Notes under the pieces: model-generated
The model's input: the letters and a program-made list of their open reading frames with translations, nothing else
What the model was told of the DNA's origin: nothing
Databases searched by the model: none
Assembly (NCBI RefSeq): GCF_016658865.1
Contig: NZ_CP067992.1
Span: 1,507,001 to 1,571,000 of the forward strand
DNA: 64,000 bases
Origin: Streptococcus mitis
GTDB lineage: Bacteria; Bacillota; Bacilli; Lactobacillales; Streptococcaceae
Direction of reading: 5' to 3'
Shown: positions 25,461 through 35,826 of the stretch, piece after piece
How positions within the stretch are numbered: position 1 is the first letter of the stretch
How the letters are laid out: each line of letters begins with the position of its first letter
Position numbers and translations under genes: made by a program

Positions 25461-26786
25461 TTATTCCATTTCAAAAACATCGCTTTCTTGCTTGTTTGGT
25501 AGAACCAATGAGAGCAAGATTCCAACAATGGCTGGCACCAACCATGGAAGAGATGCCTTAGCAAAAGGAAGAGCGTTGACAAGATTTGCAAGAAACTCAA
25601 CCTTAAACGAGCTTCCTAATACGCTTGCAAGGGCAATAGCTGTAACAACAGCAATTGTCAACTGCATACCTGGTTTTGAAAGAGCTACAAATTTGTTGAC
25701 AATGACAATCATAACGATAGCAATGGTGATTGGGTACAAGATAACCAGTACTGGAATGGAGTACTTGATAATCGCATCAAGACCCAAATTAGCAATGGCA
25801 AATCCAATCAAGGTAAAGGCTGTCGCATAAACCTTGTAACTGATTTGTGGGAAACGTTCATTAAAGAACTCAGCTGTAGACACAATCAAACCAACAGTTG
25901 TTGTGAAGCAGGTTACGGTAACCATAGCTGCAAGGAAGAGTTGGGCTGTTGAGCCAAAGATTTCTTGAGTGGCTTGTGACAAGATGTAAACACCTGGTGT
26001 TCCACCCTTCATAGCTTCAGCTGGTACTGGGAAATGATTTCCAAGGAAGCCTAAACCAATGTATAGAGCGCTGAAGGCAAGGGCAACGACGATACCAACC
26101 ACCCAAATAGTTGAAATGTATTCTTTCTTACCTGAGAAACCAAGTTGTTTCAAGGTTTGAACTGCGATTACGCTAAAGGCAACTGAAGCAAGGGCGTCCA
26201 AGGTATTGTAACCTTCTAGGAAACCTGTACCAAAGGCAGAAGCTTGATAAGCAGCTGATGCAGCTTGAGGACTTGTCCCACCGTATTTGAAAGCTCCTAG
26301 TACAACCAAGATGACAATCAAAATCGCAAAGACTGGCGTTAAAATACGGCCGATACGGTCCAAAATTTTTGATGGATTAAGCGAAATCAAATAGGCTGCT
26401 GCAAAATACAGAACTGTAAAGACAATCAAACCAAGACCTTTATTTGCATCCGACAAAAGAGGGCTAATCCCTACTTCGTAAGCTGTTGTAGCTGTACGTG
26501 GGATAGCAAAGAATGGACCGATTGACAAGTAAAGGACTGAGAGGTAAAGAGTCGCAAACCAAGGCGCTATCTTTGTTGAAATCTCGTAGATATATCCTTT
26601 AGGATTTAGCGTTCCAATAATAAGGGTCAAGACGGCGATACCAACGCCTGAAAAGACAAAACCTGCGATGGCAGGAAGAAAATGTTCTCCAGATAGAGCA
26701 CCTAGAGAAGGCGGAAAAATCAAGTTCCCCGCACCAAAAAATATTCCAAACAGGAGTAAACCTGTTAGGGCACCTTTTTTAGCCAT
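25461..26786 (-). CDS. brnQ: Branched-chain amino acid:cation symporter BrnQ
   Basis: The 441-residue LIVCS-family protein has twelve hydrophobic segments and begins MAKKGALTGLLLFGIFFGAGNLIFPP, the conserved N-terminal signature. It imports Leu, Ile and Val with a cation. I chose ATG 26786 since AAGGAG lies 8 bases upstream, inside the longer frame. It is monogenic. CodY control would be expected, but no good CodY box is visible upstream. Confidence 0.94.
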   Translation of the reverse strand: MAKKGALTGLLLFGIFFGAGNLIFPPSLGALSGEHFLPAIAGFVFSGVGIAVLTLIIGTLNPKGYIYEISTKIAPWFATLYLSVLYLSIGPFFAIPRTATTAYEVGISPLLSDANKGLGLIVFTVLYFAAAYLISLNPSKILDRIGRILTPVFAILIVILVVLGAFKYGGTSPQAASAAYQASAFGTGFLEGYNTLDALASVAFSVIAVQTLKQLGFSGKKEYISTIWVVGIVVALAFSALYIGLGFLGNHFPVPAEAMKGGTPGVYILSQATQEIFGSTAQLFLAAMVTVTCFTTTVGLIVSTAEFFNERFPQISYKVYATAFTLIGFAIANLGLDAIIKYSIPVLVILYPITIAIVMIVIVNKFVALSKPGMQLTIAVVTAIALASVLGSSFKVEFLANLVNALPFAKASLPWLVPAIVGILLSLVLPNKQESDVFEME

Positions 26787-26904
26787 GAAAATCTCCTTCA
26801 TATTTATAAAATACTGACCTAGTATATCATGAATAGGAGCATGAAAAAAGCTTCACGAAGTAAATATTGAATGTTTTCAAGATTCTTAAAAATAAGAATT
26901 ATCT

Positions 26905-26945
26905 AAAAATAAAATCCTCCTACCAAGATCACACTAAGTAGGAGA
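26905..26945 (-). terminator. Terminator of the rhodanese gene
   Basis: On the minus strand TTTTCTCCTAC pairs with GTAGGAGGATTTT, followed by ATTTTTA. Confidence 0.7.
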
Positions 26946-26957
26946 AAATTCTACTGT

Positions 26958-27245
26958 TTACAGTTCTTCAAAAGTCATCATTCCACCTTGGACATTGATA
27001 ACCTCATAACCTTGTTCTGATAAGAATTGGCAAGCACGCGCCGATCTCATTCCAGATTTACAAATAACATAATGTAACTGATCCTTGTCCAATTGATCAT
27101 AAGTATCAGCTAATTGACTCAGAGGAAGATTCTGAGCACCTTCTAAATGAAGAGCTTCAAACTCCTCCACTTCTCTCACGTCCACTAGAGAAAGTTGGTC
27201 ATTTTGGTAAAGCTGGTAAAATGCGTCAAAGGTTATTTCTTTCAT
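26958..27245 (-). CDS. Single-domain rhodanese-like sulfurtransferase
   Basis: The 95-residue protein is one rhodanese domain. The catalytic Cys is in VICKSGMRSARACQFL (six-residue active-site loop CKSGMR). The conserved N-terminal LVDVREVEEFEALHLEGAQNLPLSQL is present. It may carry persulfide or glutathione-linked sulfur; the natural acceptor is unknown. The ribosome site is AGGAG. It lies downstream of a RUP copy that separates it from the UDG-family gene. Confidence 0.9.
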   Translation of the reverse strand: MKEITFDAFYQLYQNDQLSLVDVREVEEFEALHLEGAQNLPLSQLADTYDQLDKDQLHYVICKSGMRSARACQFLSEQGYEVINVQGGMMTFEEL

Positions 27246-27258
27246 TCTTTTTCTCCTA

Positions 27259-27363
27259 ATACTCTTCGAAAATCAAATTCAAACCACGTCAGCGTCGCCT
27301 TACCGTACTCAAGTACAGCCTGCGGCTAGCTTCCTAGTTTGCTCTTTGATTTTCATTGACTAT
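27259..27363. repeat. RUP repeat between UDG-family and rhodanese genes
   Basis: The copy runs from ATACTCTTCGAAAATC to TTTCATTGACTATA. Its interior CAAACCACGTCAGCGTCGCC and GCGGCTAGCTTCCTAG are shared with the other short copies. One end overlaps the last codon region of the UDG-family gene and supplies its TAG stop. Confidence 0.9.
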
Positions 27364-27938
27364 AAAATGGTTTTAATTCTTTTTTTCAAATCCGGCACCA
27401 CTTCTGACTCAAACCAAGGATTTTTGGCCATCCAGATTTGATTTCGCGGTGAGGGGTGTATCAGTGGAAAATAGGTTGGCAGATAGTTCTGGTAATGTTT
27501 TACCCGTTCTGTCACCTTGCCACTGACTTTCTCCTTTAAATAGTAAGCCTGGGCATATTGTCCAATCAAGAGGGTCAATTGAATATCTGGTAATTCTTGC
27601 AAGAGCTGTGGATGCCATTTTTCGGCAAACCCTGCTCGAGGTGGTAAATCACCTGACTTGCCATGCCCTGGAAAGTAGAAATCCATAGGCAAAACAGCAA
27701 AATATCCTGAATTGTAAAAAGTGTCTTCGTCAACACCAAGCCAATCTCGCAAGCGGGCACCACTTTTATCTTTCCAATAAAGTCCTGCCTCCTGCGTTTT
27801 AAGCCCCGGTGCCTGACCGATGATATTGATGCGAGCAGTTTTTGGCGCTGCAAAGAGAGGCTCGATGCCACGCTCTGTATAGCTGGCATTTTGTGGATCT
27901 GACATAATAGCCTGCTTGATTCTTTCAATTTGAGACAT
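27360..27938 (-). CDS. Uracil-DNA glycosylase superfamily protein
   Basis: The 192-residue protein has the superfamily motif A as IIGQAPGLKTQEAG (about 38-51) and motif B as LIHPSPRN (about 159-166). The intervening core FYFPGHGKSGDLPPR is shared with the YwqM/UDG-like branch. Motif A lacks the D of family 1 enzymes (GQDPYH), so it is not Ung; it may be a family 4/5-like or inactive base excision enzyme. The TAG stop lies inside the adjoining RUP, so the C-terminus may have been altered by that insertion. Confidence 0.82.
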   Translation of the reverse strand: MSQIERIKQAIMSDPQNASYTERGIEPLFAAPKTARINIIGQAPGLKTQEAGLYWKDKSGARLRDWLGVDEDTFYNSGYFAVLPMDFYFPGHGKSGDLPPRAGFAEKWHPQLLQELPDIQLTLLIGQYAQAYYLKEKVSGKVTERVKHYQNYLPTYFPLIHPSPRNQIWMAKNPWFESEVVPDLKKRIKTIL

Positions 27939-27991
27939 CTACTTTCCCTCCAAAAAGAAGTCTAAGCATACAATCTCAGACTTCTATCGTT

Positions 27992-29392
27992 TTATTTGAT
28001 CAATTCATAAATAGCTTCGGCATAGATTGCTGCTGCTCGGAAGAGATCATCCAAGGCAATAAATTCATTGGCTTGGTGCATGGTATCAATCGAGTCTGGG
28101 AACATGGCACCATAGGCAACTCCGCGTTCGAGCAAGCGACCAAAGGTTCCACCACCGATGACTTGCTCGTGACCTTTAAGACCAGTTTGTTTTTCATAAA
28201 CATTCAACAAGGTTTGGACAAGTGGATCTTCCATTGGCACATAGTGAGGGGTGTGACCATGTTCAGAAAGGCTAACAGAAGCGACCGGCAAGTTTTCTAG
28301 GATTGACTTGATTTGTTCTGGACTTGTTCCTTTTGGATAGCGGATATTAAGGGCAATGGTATTATCAGCGCTTGTTTCATCGAAGCGGAAGACGCCTGCA
28401 TTCATAGAAAGGGCACCCATCTTTTCATCCACATGAGCAATCTTGAGATTTTCACCCTCATGGTCGTTCAAGAGAATTTTACCAGCGATGTCAAGGTAGT
28501 CTTTGGCTGGACCAGCAAAGTCAAACTGGCTAAGGAAGAGGGATAGGTAAGTCGCACCATTAACACCTGAAGCAGGCATAGCACCGTGGGCTGATTTACC
28601 AATGATGGTAACCTTGTACTGACCGTTTTCTTCTTGGAGTTCTCCTCTAAGTTTGTGTTCTGCAACAAAGGCATCTAGTTTAGCTTGCAAGTCAGCCAAA
28701 TCACCTGAAACGACTGCTGTTGCTGATTCTGGTACCATATTTTCACGTAAACCACCTGTGAAGCTATGAAGACGGGCAGCACCAGTATTTTCGCCTGCAA
28801 AGTGGAGGTATTCAGTAATATTTCCTTTTTCACCATTGATGATAGGGAACTCAGCGTCTGGAGAGAAACCAAAGTCTGGTTTTGCAAGTCCTACGTGTTC
28901 GAAGTAGTAATCCATGTCTGCCCAGCCTGATTCTTCATCAGTTCCGACGATGAAGCGAACTTTCTTAGAAGTTGGAAGGCCCAATTCTTTGATGATTTTC
29001 AAACCATAGTAACAAGCTGTTGTAGGACCCTTGTCGTCCGAAGCCCCACGCGCATAAAGGCGACCTTCTTTGATAGTTGGTGTGTAAGGGTCTGTGTCCC
29101 AACCGCTACCAGCTGGAACCACATCCATATGGGCAAAGATTCCGAGAACTTCTTCTCCTTCACCAAACTCAAAATGTCCTGCATAGTTGTCAACATTTTT
29201 AGTTGGGTAGCCATCACGGTCTGCAATTTCAAGGAATTTCTCCAAAGCTTTTACCGGCCCAGGTCCAAATGGATGCTCAGCATCAACCTTGCTGTCATCA
29301 CGTTCAGAGTTGATTTCCAAAAGACTAAACAAGTCAGCCAAGAGGTCTTCTTTGCGTTTTTCTACTTCTGCTGTAAAATCAATTGCTTTCAT
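27992..29392 (-). CDS. pepV: Dipeptidase PepV (M20 family)
   Basis: The 466-residue dinuclear zinc dipeptidase has ligands in IFAHMDVVP (His, Asp), RGASDDKGP (bridging Asp), GTDEESGW (catalytic and ligand Glu), SPDAEFP (Asp) and the C-terminal His of TMHQANE. The lid domain spans about 190-380. PepV hydrolyses a broad range of dipeptides after oligopeptide uptake. It starts 12 bases after the nitroreductase stop, so the two are probably co-transcribed. Confidence 0.93.
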   Translation of the reverse strand: MKAIDFTAEVEKRKEDLLADLFSLLEINSERDDSKVDAEHPFGPGPVKALEKFLEIADRDGYPTKNVDNYAGHFEFGEGEEVLGIFAHMDVVPAGSGWDTDPYTPTIKEGRLYARGASDDKGPTTACYYGLKIIKELGLPTSKKVRFIVGTDEESGWADMDYYFEHVGLAKPDFGFSPDAEFPIINGEKGNITEYLHFAGENTGAARLHSFTGGLRENMVPESATAVVSGDLADLQAKLDAFVAEHKLRGELQEENGQYKVTIIGKSAHGAMPASGVNGATYLSLFLSQFDFAGPAKDYLDIAGKILLNDHEGENLKIAHVDEKMGALSMNAGVFRFDETSADNTIALNIRYPKGTSPEQIKSILENLPVASVSLSEHGHTPHYVPMEDPLVQTLLNVYEKQTGLKGHEQVIGGGTFGRLLERGVAYGAMFPDSIDTMHQANEFIALDDLFRAAAIYAEAIYELIK

Positions 29393-29404
29393 TTTTTCTT
29401 CTTT

Positions 29405-30010
29405 CTATCTTTTCTCGATGATTTCATCTACTGGCAAGCGGTAACTTGGTTCCAATTTTTCGTCTGTGTATCCCACTGTAATCAAGAGTTCTGGGCGGAA
29501 ACGGTCTTCAATGTCCAAAACTTCATTGACTTTTGATTTGTCAAATCCAAGGATAAGATTTGATCCGATTCCTTGGTCTGTAAGAGCGAGAACCAAGTTC
29601 ATAGCAACCAAACCTGCATTGAGGGCTAGGTAGTCGCTGACTTGTTGTTCATTGTAACGGGCAAATTCCGCAGGTAAATTCTTCATAAAATATTGAAGTT
29701 GTTCTTCAGAAAAGTTATTAGCACCACCAACTCGGGCAATCTTACGAGCACGTTTAGCCAAATCTGTGTCTATAAACAAGGCAATAGTTACAGGCGCTGA
29801 TGATACCTGTTCAAAGTTTGAACCGTAAGCCAATTTTGCTAGTTCGGCATTTTTCTCACGAACCACCACAAATTTCCAAGGCTGGCTGTTGTGGGCACTT
29901 GGTGCCAAGGTTGCAATTTCGATAGCCGTACGCACATCTTTTGGATCAACAGGTTTGTCAGTGAAATGCTTGGTCGCATGACGTTTTTTATTTAATTCAA
30001 GAAATTTCAT
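29405..30010 (-). CDS. FMN-dependent nitroreductase family protein
   Basis: The 201-residue protein of the NfsB/FRase I fold has the FMN-binding N-terminus KRHATKHFTDKPV, the APSAHNSQPWKFVVV motif and the C-terminal LLITVGYTDEKLEPSYRLPVDEII. Such enzymes reduce quinones and nitro compounds with NAD(P)H. The physiological substrate is unknown. It shares a unit with pepV. Confidence 0.88.
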   Translation of the reverse strand: MKFLELNKKRHATKHFTDKPVDPKDVRTAIEIATLAPSAHNSQPWKFVVVREKNAELAKLAYGSNFEQVSSAPVTIALFIDTDLAKRARKIARVGGANNFSEEQLQYFMKNLPAEFARYNEQQVSDYLALNAGLVAMNLVLALTDQGIGSNLILGFDKSKVNEVLDIEDRFRPELLITVGYTDEKLEPSYRLPVDEIIEKR

Positions 30011-30100
30011 AATCGATTTCCTTTTCTAATTCTACTGCTTCCATTTTACCATATTTTGAAAGAGCTTGCAGGGATTTTTCATAGTATCTCTTGGTCCAAA

Positions 30101-30514
30101 TTATTCTTTTTTAAAAACCAAAATATAATTTTTATAAAAACCTAAGGTAGCAACTGATAAAAGTATCACATCAAAAATGATAATTGCAACAGATAGCCCG
30201 GACGATAAAGCAATTTTATGGCCTGCTGTATCTGTAATTCGTTCTAAATGAAAATTTTTAAGTACCAAATACAGATAATAGCTGTTCAATAAACTCGATA
30301 TATAACCAATTAAAATCTGGGATTTCAATTTTGTAAATATCCATAAACCTAACAAAGGAAGGGCTATTATCAACAAGGGAAAACCAAATAAGATAACCGT
30401 CAAAAAAAGAAAAATTGGTCCATTCCAAATCCACAGACAATAAAGAAGGCAGAGATAAGAAATTACATATACTGTCCCTAATATTTTATTGCTTATTTTA
30501 CTTATTTTACTCAT
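30101..30514 (-). CDS. Small membrane protein of unknown function coupled to uvrC
   Basis: I do not recognise this 137-residue protein. It has about four hydrophobic segments (about 12-30, 32-60, 63-85 and 105-130) and short basic ends ([13 protein letters not shown]). Its ATG overlaps the uvrC stop by 8 bases (ATGAGTAA), so it is translated from the uvrC mRNA. Composition is AT-rich like the neighbours. No link to DNA repair can be read from the sequence. Confidence 0.65.
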   Translation of the reverse strand: MSKISKISNKILGTVYVISYLCLLYCLWIWNGPIFLFLTVILFGFPLLIIALPLLGLWIFTKLKSQILIGYISSLLNSYYLYLVLKNFHLERITDTAGHKIALSSGLSVAIIIFDVILLSVATLGFYKNYILVFKKE

Positions 30515-32342
30515 TTTCTCTCCATTCTATTATTCCTTGTTCCGCTACTTGAGCTAATTCCTCTTCTTCCTGCGGATTCAACTTCCTCTGCACAGCCTCT
30601 GCAACCGCTCTAGGTACTCCAACTTCGACAATCTCATCCACACTGGCTTCCTTGATTTTAGTGAGAGACTTGAAATGCTTCATGAGATTCTGCTTGCGTT
30701 TAGGTCCCAGCCCTTCAATTCCATCCAGTTGTGATGAAAAGGAATTTTTGGAGCGCAGTTGGCGGTGGAAAGTAATGGCAAATCGGTGGACCTCATCTTG
30801 AATGCGTTGGAGGAGGAAAAACTCCTGAGAATTGCGAGACAACTCCACCACCTCAAGCGGATCTCCAAAGAGCAATTCATGGGTTTGGTGCTTATCATTC
30901 TTTTGCAGACCTGCAATGGGGATATCCAAGCCCAGCTCCTCTTGAATGACTTGCTTGGCGATATTGACCTGACCTTGTCCCCCATCGATGACAATCAAAT
31001 CTGGAGGAGTCAAACCGTCACGCTGTACTCGACCATAGCGCCTGCGAACGACTTCTCTCATGCTGGCATAATCGTCCGGTCCAACAACGGTTTTTATCTT
31101 GTACTTACGGTAATCCTTCTTACTCGGTTTACCGTTAACAAAGACCACCATGGCTGAAACAGGACTGGTTCCCATGATGTTGGAGTTATCGAAAGATTCG
31201 ATACGGACTGGGGTCGGAATTTGGAGCAAGCGTCCTAGATTTTCAATAGCTCCTTGTGTCTTTTCGACAGATTTTTCTAGCAGATTGAACTTCTGCTCCA
31301 GACTAACACGAGCATTTTTTATGGCTAGATTGACCAGTTGTTTCTTCTCTCCACGCTGGGGTTTGAGAATCTTAGTATCCACTAAGGCCTCGACGGCTTC
31401 TTCATCAATATCCTGCGGAATCAGCACTTCATTGGGTACTAGGTGGGATTTTTCTTGATAGAATTGTCCCACATAGGTTAAGAAGTCCTCGTCCGGATCA
31501 TTGTAATAAGGGAAAAGATTGACGTCTCGCTCGATGAGCTTACCCTGACGGACAAAGAAAACCTGCACACACATCCAGCCCTTATCCACATAGTAGCCAA
31601 AGACATCCCGATTTTGGAGATCCTTAGCCATGACCCGTTGCTTGATTCGAAGCGTTCCAATAGCCTGAATTAGGTCACGGTATTCCGCCGCACGTTCAAA
31701 TTCCATAGTCTGGGCTGCCGCTGCCATTTTGCCCTTTAGGTCATCAATGATTTTGTCATCCTGCCCTTTTAGAAAATCGGAAACCTCCTGAGCCATAGAC
31801 TTGAAATAGGCCTCATCCTTCTTACAGATGGTGTGGGCCATACATTGACCGATATGATAGTAAAAACAGACCTTAGATGGTGGATTGGTACACTTACGAA
31901 AAGGGAAAATCCTATCCAGCAACCGCTTGATTTCATTGGCCGCCCCCACATCTGGATAAGGTCCAAAGTAGAGACCTCCGTCCTTCTTGACCTGTCGGGT
32001 AATAATCAAACGAGGATAGCGTTCATTGGTGATTTTGATGAAAGGATAAGACTTGTCATCCTTGAGCATGATATTGTATTTAGGCTTATTTTCCTTGATC
32101 AGATTAATTTCTAGGAGAAGTGCCTCAATATTGGACTCAGTAACGATAAATTCAAAATCCACAATTTCGGACACCAGAGCTTCCGTCTTGGTATCATGAC
32201 TTCCACGAAAATAGGACCGCACACGGTTTCGCAGATTTTTAGCCTTTCCTACATAGATAATGGTGCCGTTTTTATCCTTGTGAATGTAGCAACCAGGGCT
32301 GGTCGGTAAGAGCTCTAGTTTTGATTTAATCAAGTTATTCAT
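30507..32342 (-). CDS. uvrC: Excinuclease ABC subunit C
   Basis: The 611-residue nuclease makes the dual incisions of nucleotide excision repair. The N-terminal GIY-YIG nuclease (about 12-90) reads [20 protein letters not shown]. The Cys-rich segment [23 protein letters not shown] lies at about 150-175. The UVR/UvrB-binding motif is near 200-235. The RNase H-like 5' nuclease core shows [19 protein letters not shown] and [11 protein letters not shown]. Tandem HhH motifs close the protein ([19 protein letters not shown]). Domain order and length are standard. It overlaps the downstream membrane protein gene. Confidence 0.96.
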   Translation of the reverse strand: MNNLIKSKLELLPTSPGCYIHKDKNGTIIYVGKAKNLRNRVRSYFRGSHDTKTEALVSEIVDFEFIVTESNIEALLLEINLIKENKPKYNIMLKDDKSYPFIKITNERYPRLIITRQVKKDGGLYFGPYPDVGAANEIKRLLDRIFPFRKCTNPPSKVCFYYHIGQCMAHTICKKDEAYFKSMAQEVSDFLKGQDDKIIDDLKGKMAAAAQTMEFERAAEYRDLIQAIGTLRIKQRVMAKDLQNRDVFGYYVDKGWMCVQVFFVRQGKLIERDVNLFPYYNDPDEDFLTYVGQFYQEKSHLVPNEVLIPQDIDEEAVEALVDTKILKPQRGEKKQLVNLAIKNARVSLEQKFNLLEKSVEKTQGAIENLGRLLQIPTPVRIESFDNSNIMGTSPVSAMVVFVNGKPSKKDYRKYKIKTVVGPDDYASMREVVRRRYGRVQRDGLTPPDLIVIDGGQGQVNIAKQVIQEELGLDIPIAGLQKNDKHQTHELLFGDPLEVVELSRNSQEFFLLQRIQDEVHRFAITFHRQLRSKNSFSSQLDGIEGLGPKRKQNLMKHFKSLTKIKEASVDEIVEVGVPRAVAEAVQRKLNPQEEEELAQVAEQGIIEWRENE

Positions 32343-32380
32343 AGTTCCATTATAGCAAAAAAGTAGGGAAAAATAGTCCC

Positions 32381-33082
32381 CTACTCATTGGTCTCATATA
32401 TTTTTCGGAGGTTTGCAACATCCTCTTCCTGGATACCATAAAAGGAACCCGCAGGTTGCATGACAGACTTCTCATCTGTATGGTCCAAGCCAATTGCATG
32501 ACCCAACTCATGTTCTGCCGTATGGACAATACGCTCATAGGAATAGCCATAGTTAGGATTGGACAGATAATAATGATTCAACCGTACCGTTACAGACAAG
32601 AATTGCCCCGTTAATAGATTGGTCTGACTTTCTGCCTCTCCTGCCACAGGAGTGCCTCCGTCATTCATCTCCGTAGCCATAATATCTGCCTTACTAGACT
32701 CAGTCACAATTTCAAAGTTAAAAGCACCTGTTTGATTCCAGTTCTGAATTGCTTCTACATAAGCTTCTTGAAAGCGTGAATCCATCTGGGGATCCAGGTA
32801 AATACGAGCAGAAGCCTGTGGCCACCTTCCTTCAGAGTGTTGGTGGCTATCTGTCTGGCTCAACTTAGGCAGTTGCCCAGTTTTTTCCCATTGGTCAATA
32901 CTTTGTTGACCAATCTTGACTGACCGTTCTGCTTGCTTTAGCGCTCCTTGAAAATCCCCGTTCAGATACCAGAGAAGACCGAAAGCAAGAGCACATAAGA
33001 TTACAACTATCCAAATCAGGCGCCAAAACAAACGCCACACAAAAGAAAAGAAAGCCCCTATCAAACGAAAAATCCAGCGCAT
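32381..33082 (-). CDS. Membrane-anchored matrixin-like zinc metalloprotease
   Basis: The 233-residue protein has an aromatic and basic N-terminal hydrophobic anchor (about 5-45, [21 protein letters not shown]). A linker follows, then a metalloprotease domain with zinc motif [17 protein letters not shown] (HExxHxxGxxH) and the Met-turn-like SVMQP. This is the M10/metzincin-type arrangement, predicted to face outside. The start at ATG 33082 has GGTGGAGGG just upstream. The substrate is unknown; related proteins occur in many lactic acid bacteria. Confidence 0.83.
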   Translation of the reverse strand: MRWIFRLIGAFFSFVWRLFWRLIWIVVILCALAFGLLWYLNGDFQGALKQAERSVKIGQQSIDQWEKTGQLPKLSQTDSHQHSEGRWPQASARIYLDPQMDSRFQEAYVEAIQNWNQTGAFNFEIVTESSKADIMATEMNDGGTPVAGEAESQTNLLTGQFLSVTVRLNHYYLSNPNYGYSYERIVHTAEHELGHAIGLDHTDEKSVMQPAGSFYGIQEEDVANLRKIYETNE

Positions 33083-33144
33083 TTCCCTCCACCTTTCTAG
33101 CAAATAAAGTCTATTTTACTAAAACAAGCTGAAAGAAAGCTAAA

Positions 33145-33984
<840 letters not shown>

Positions 33985-33991
33985 TCAACGA

Positions 33992-35653
33992 TTATTTTGC
34001 TTCCATGACTACTGGTAAAATAGCTGGACGACGCTTGGTTTGGTCAAAGAGATACTTGGTCAGATTATCACGAACCTTCCCTTTTAGATCTGCCCAGTCA
34101 AAGTCATCTCCTTGAAGATAGTCTTCTACCGTTTGGTTAATCAATTCTGAACTTTCACGGAGAATATCGCGACTCTTCTTGAGATAAACAAATCCACGCG
34201 TGTGAACACGAGCCTTGGCCACAATTTTCTTCTCACGACGGTTAACGGTGATTGCTACGATGAAAATACCATCCTCTGACAAGACCTTACGGTCACGAAG
34301 GACTACATTACCAACATCACCAATGGCATTCCCGTCAATCAAGACATCCCCTGCCGAAACCGAGCCAGCTGGGACAAAGTCACCATTCTCATAAGCCATG
34401 CTGGTTCCCTTTTTAGGGATGAAAATGCGTTCTGGCAACATCCCTACTGCCATAGCAGCCTTAGCATGGGCATCCAACTCACGGTATTCCCCTTGAATTG
34501 GGAAGAGATACTTGGGTTGCAAGAGATTGATCATCAACTGCAAATCACGCGCATTTCCGTGTCCTGACACACGCAAGCTTTGGGTGATCAGTTTGACAAC
34601 CCCGCCAGCTTGGTAAATCATGTTTTCCACACGCGCCATAACTGCTTCTTTGGCGATAGACGGAGTGGTTACGATATAGACCAAATCACCGTCCTTGATT
34701 TCCACATAACGGTGGCGACCAATCGACATCTTGCGAAGACCGTTGATAGGCTCACCCATACGACCTGTCTCAAGGATAATCAACTCATGGTCTTCAAAGC
34801 GAGACATATCTTTTGGCTTAATCAAAAGACTCTCGTTAGCTAGAGACAATTTCTTCAGTCGAATAGCCGTGCGGACGATATTTTCAATATCAAATCCTGT
34901 CAAGACCACACGGCGGCCTGTTGCATCCGCAGCGTCAAACACCTGCTGGATACGAGAGAGGTTGCTAGCTACTGCTGCAACAATGATACGACCATCCCAG
35001 TCCGAAATGGTTTGAGTGATCTCGTCCCCAACTTCACTTTCGCTAGCCACTTGGATATTACTGTCCGCATTGGCTGAATCGCTAAGAAGAGCTAGAACTC
35101 CATCACGACCGATTTCTGCCAAACGAGCGAAGTCTGTCGCGTAGGATTCACTAGCCGTCTGGTCAAATTTGAAGTCACCTGTATAAACGATGCTACCTTC
35201 AGCTGTCTTCAAGACCACACCCAGACTTTCTGGAATCGAGTGGGTCGTACGGAAGAAGGACACTACAGTTCCTCCAAAATCTATCTCCGTATCCTCATCT
35301 ATAACATGGAAATCATTGAATTTCTTAACTGTGTCATTTCCTTTGACAAAGAGTTTTGCCAACTCAATGGTCAACTCAGACCCAAATACAGGCACCTTGG
35401 CTTCAGCCAAGAGATAAGGCAGAGCACCAATGGCATCCGCATGACCATGGGTCAAAAAGACGCCAGCGATACGGTCGCTATTTTCAAAAAGGTAGTCCAT
35501 ATTTGGAATAACGACATCCACCCCTAGTTGTTCATTTTCAGGGTATTTCAGACCTGCATCCAAAACGAAAATAGATCCATCGATTTCAGCGATATACATA
35601 TTTTTCCCGTTTTCACGTACACCACCAAGTGTTGTTAAACTGATATTACTCAT
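33992..35653 (-). CDS. rnjB: Ribonuclease J2
   Basis: The 553-residue metallo-beta-lactamase/beta-CASP ribonuclease has its metal motif as HGHADAIG at residues 69-76. In active RNase J1 this is HGHEDHIG; the final His is Ala here, which is typical of J2 and predicts weak catalysis. The beta-CASP domain with NSSGNA-like SGHGNARD, and the C-terminal domain (about 450-553), are present. J2 forms a complex with J1 in mRNA decay. It is located between recJ and estA. Confidence 0.9.
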   Translation of the reverse strand: MSNISLTTLGGVRENGKNMYIAEIDGSIFVLDAGLKYPENEQLGVDVVIPNMDYLFENSDRIAGVFLTHGHADAIGALPYLLAEAKVPVFGSELTIELAKLFVKGNDTVKKFNDFHVIDEDTEIDFGGTVVSFFRTTHSIPESLGVVLKTAEGSIVYTGDFKFDQTASESYATDFARLAEIGRDGVLALLSDSANADSNIQVASESEVGDEITQTISDWDGRIIVAAVASNLSRIQQVFDAADATGRRVVLTGFDIENIVRTAIRLKKLSLANESLLIKPKDMSRFEDHELIILETGRMGEPINGLRKMSIGRHRYVEIKDGDLVYIVTTPSIAKEAVMARVENMIYQAGGVVKLITQSLRVSGHGNARDLQLMINLLQPKYLFPIQGEYRELDAHAKAAMAVGMLPERIFIPKKGTSMAYENGDFVPAGSVSAGDVLIDGNAIGDVGNVVLRDRKVLSEDGIFIVAITVNRREKKIVAKARVHTRGFVYLKKSRDILRESSELINQTVEDYLQGDDFDWADLKGKVRDNLTKYLFDQTKRRPAILPVVMEAK

Positions 35654-35790
35654 TTTGCCTCCGAAAGCTTTGTTTATCTTGATTATAGGGTTGCTTACCC
35701 TCTTATTCTAAAAGCACTATTACTTTTAGCCGAATCCTTTCCTACCATTATACCATTTTTTTAATGATTTTCAAAATGAAGATTTGTTTT

Positions 35791-35816
35791 CAAAAAAGAG
35801 CTGGCTGCCCAACTCT
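35791..35816 (-). terminator. Terminator of recJ
   Basis: AAGAGTTGG pairs with CCAGCTCTT around GCAG on the minus strand, followed by TTTTTTG. Confidence 0.75.
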
Positions 35817-35826
35817 TTCCTATCAT

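Noticed and set aside
26882..26899. ATTCTT/AAGAAT dyad upstream of brnQ as an operator
   Set aside because: Very AT-rich, with no known regulator match and uncertain relation to the promoter.
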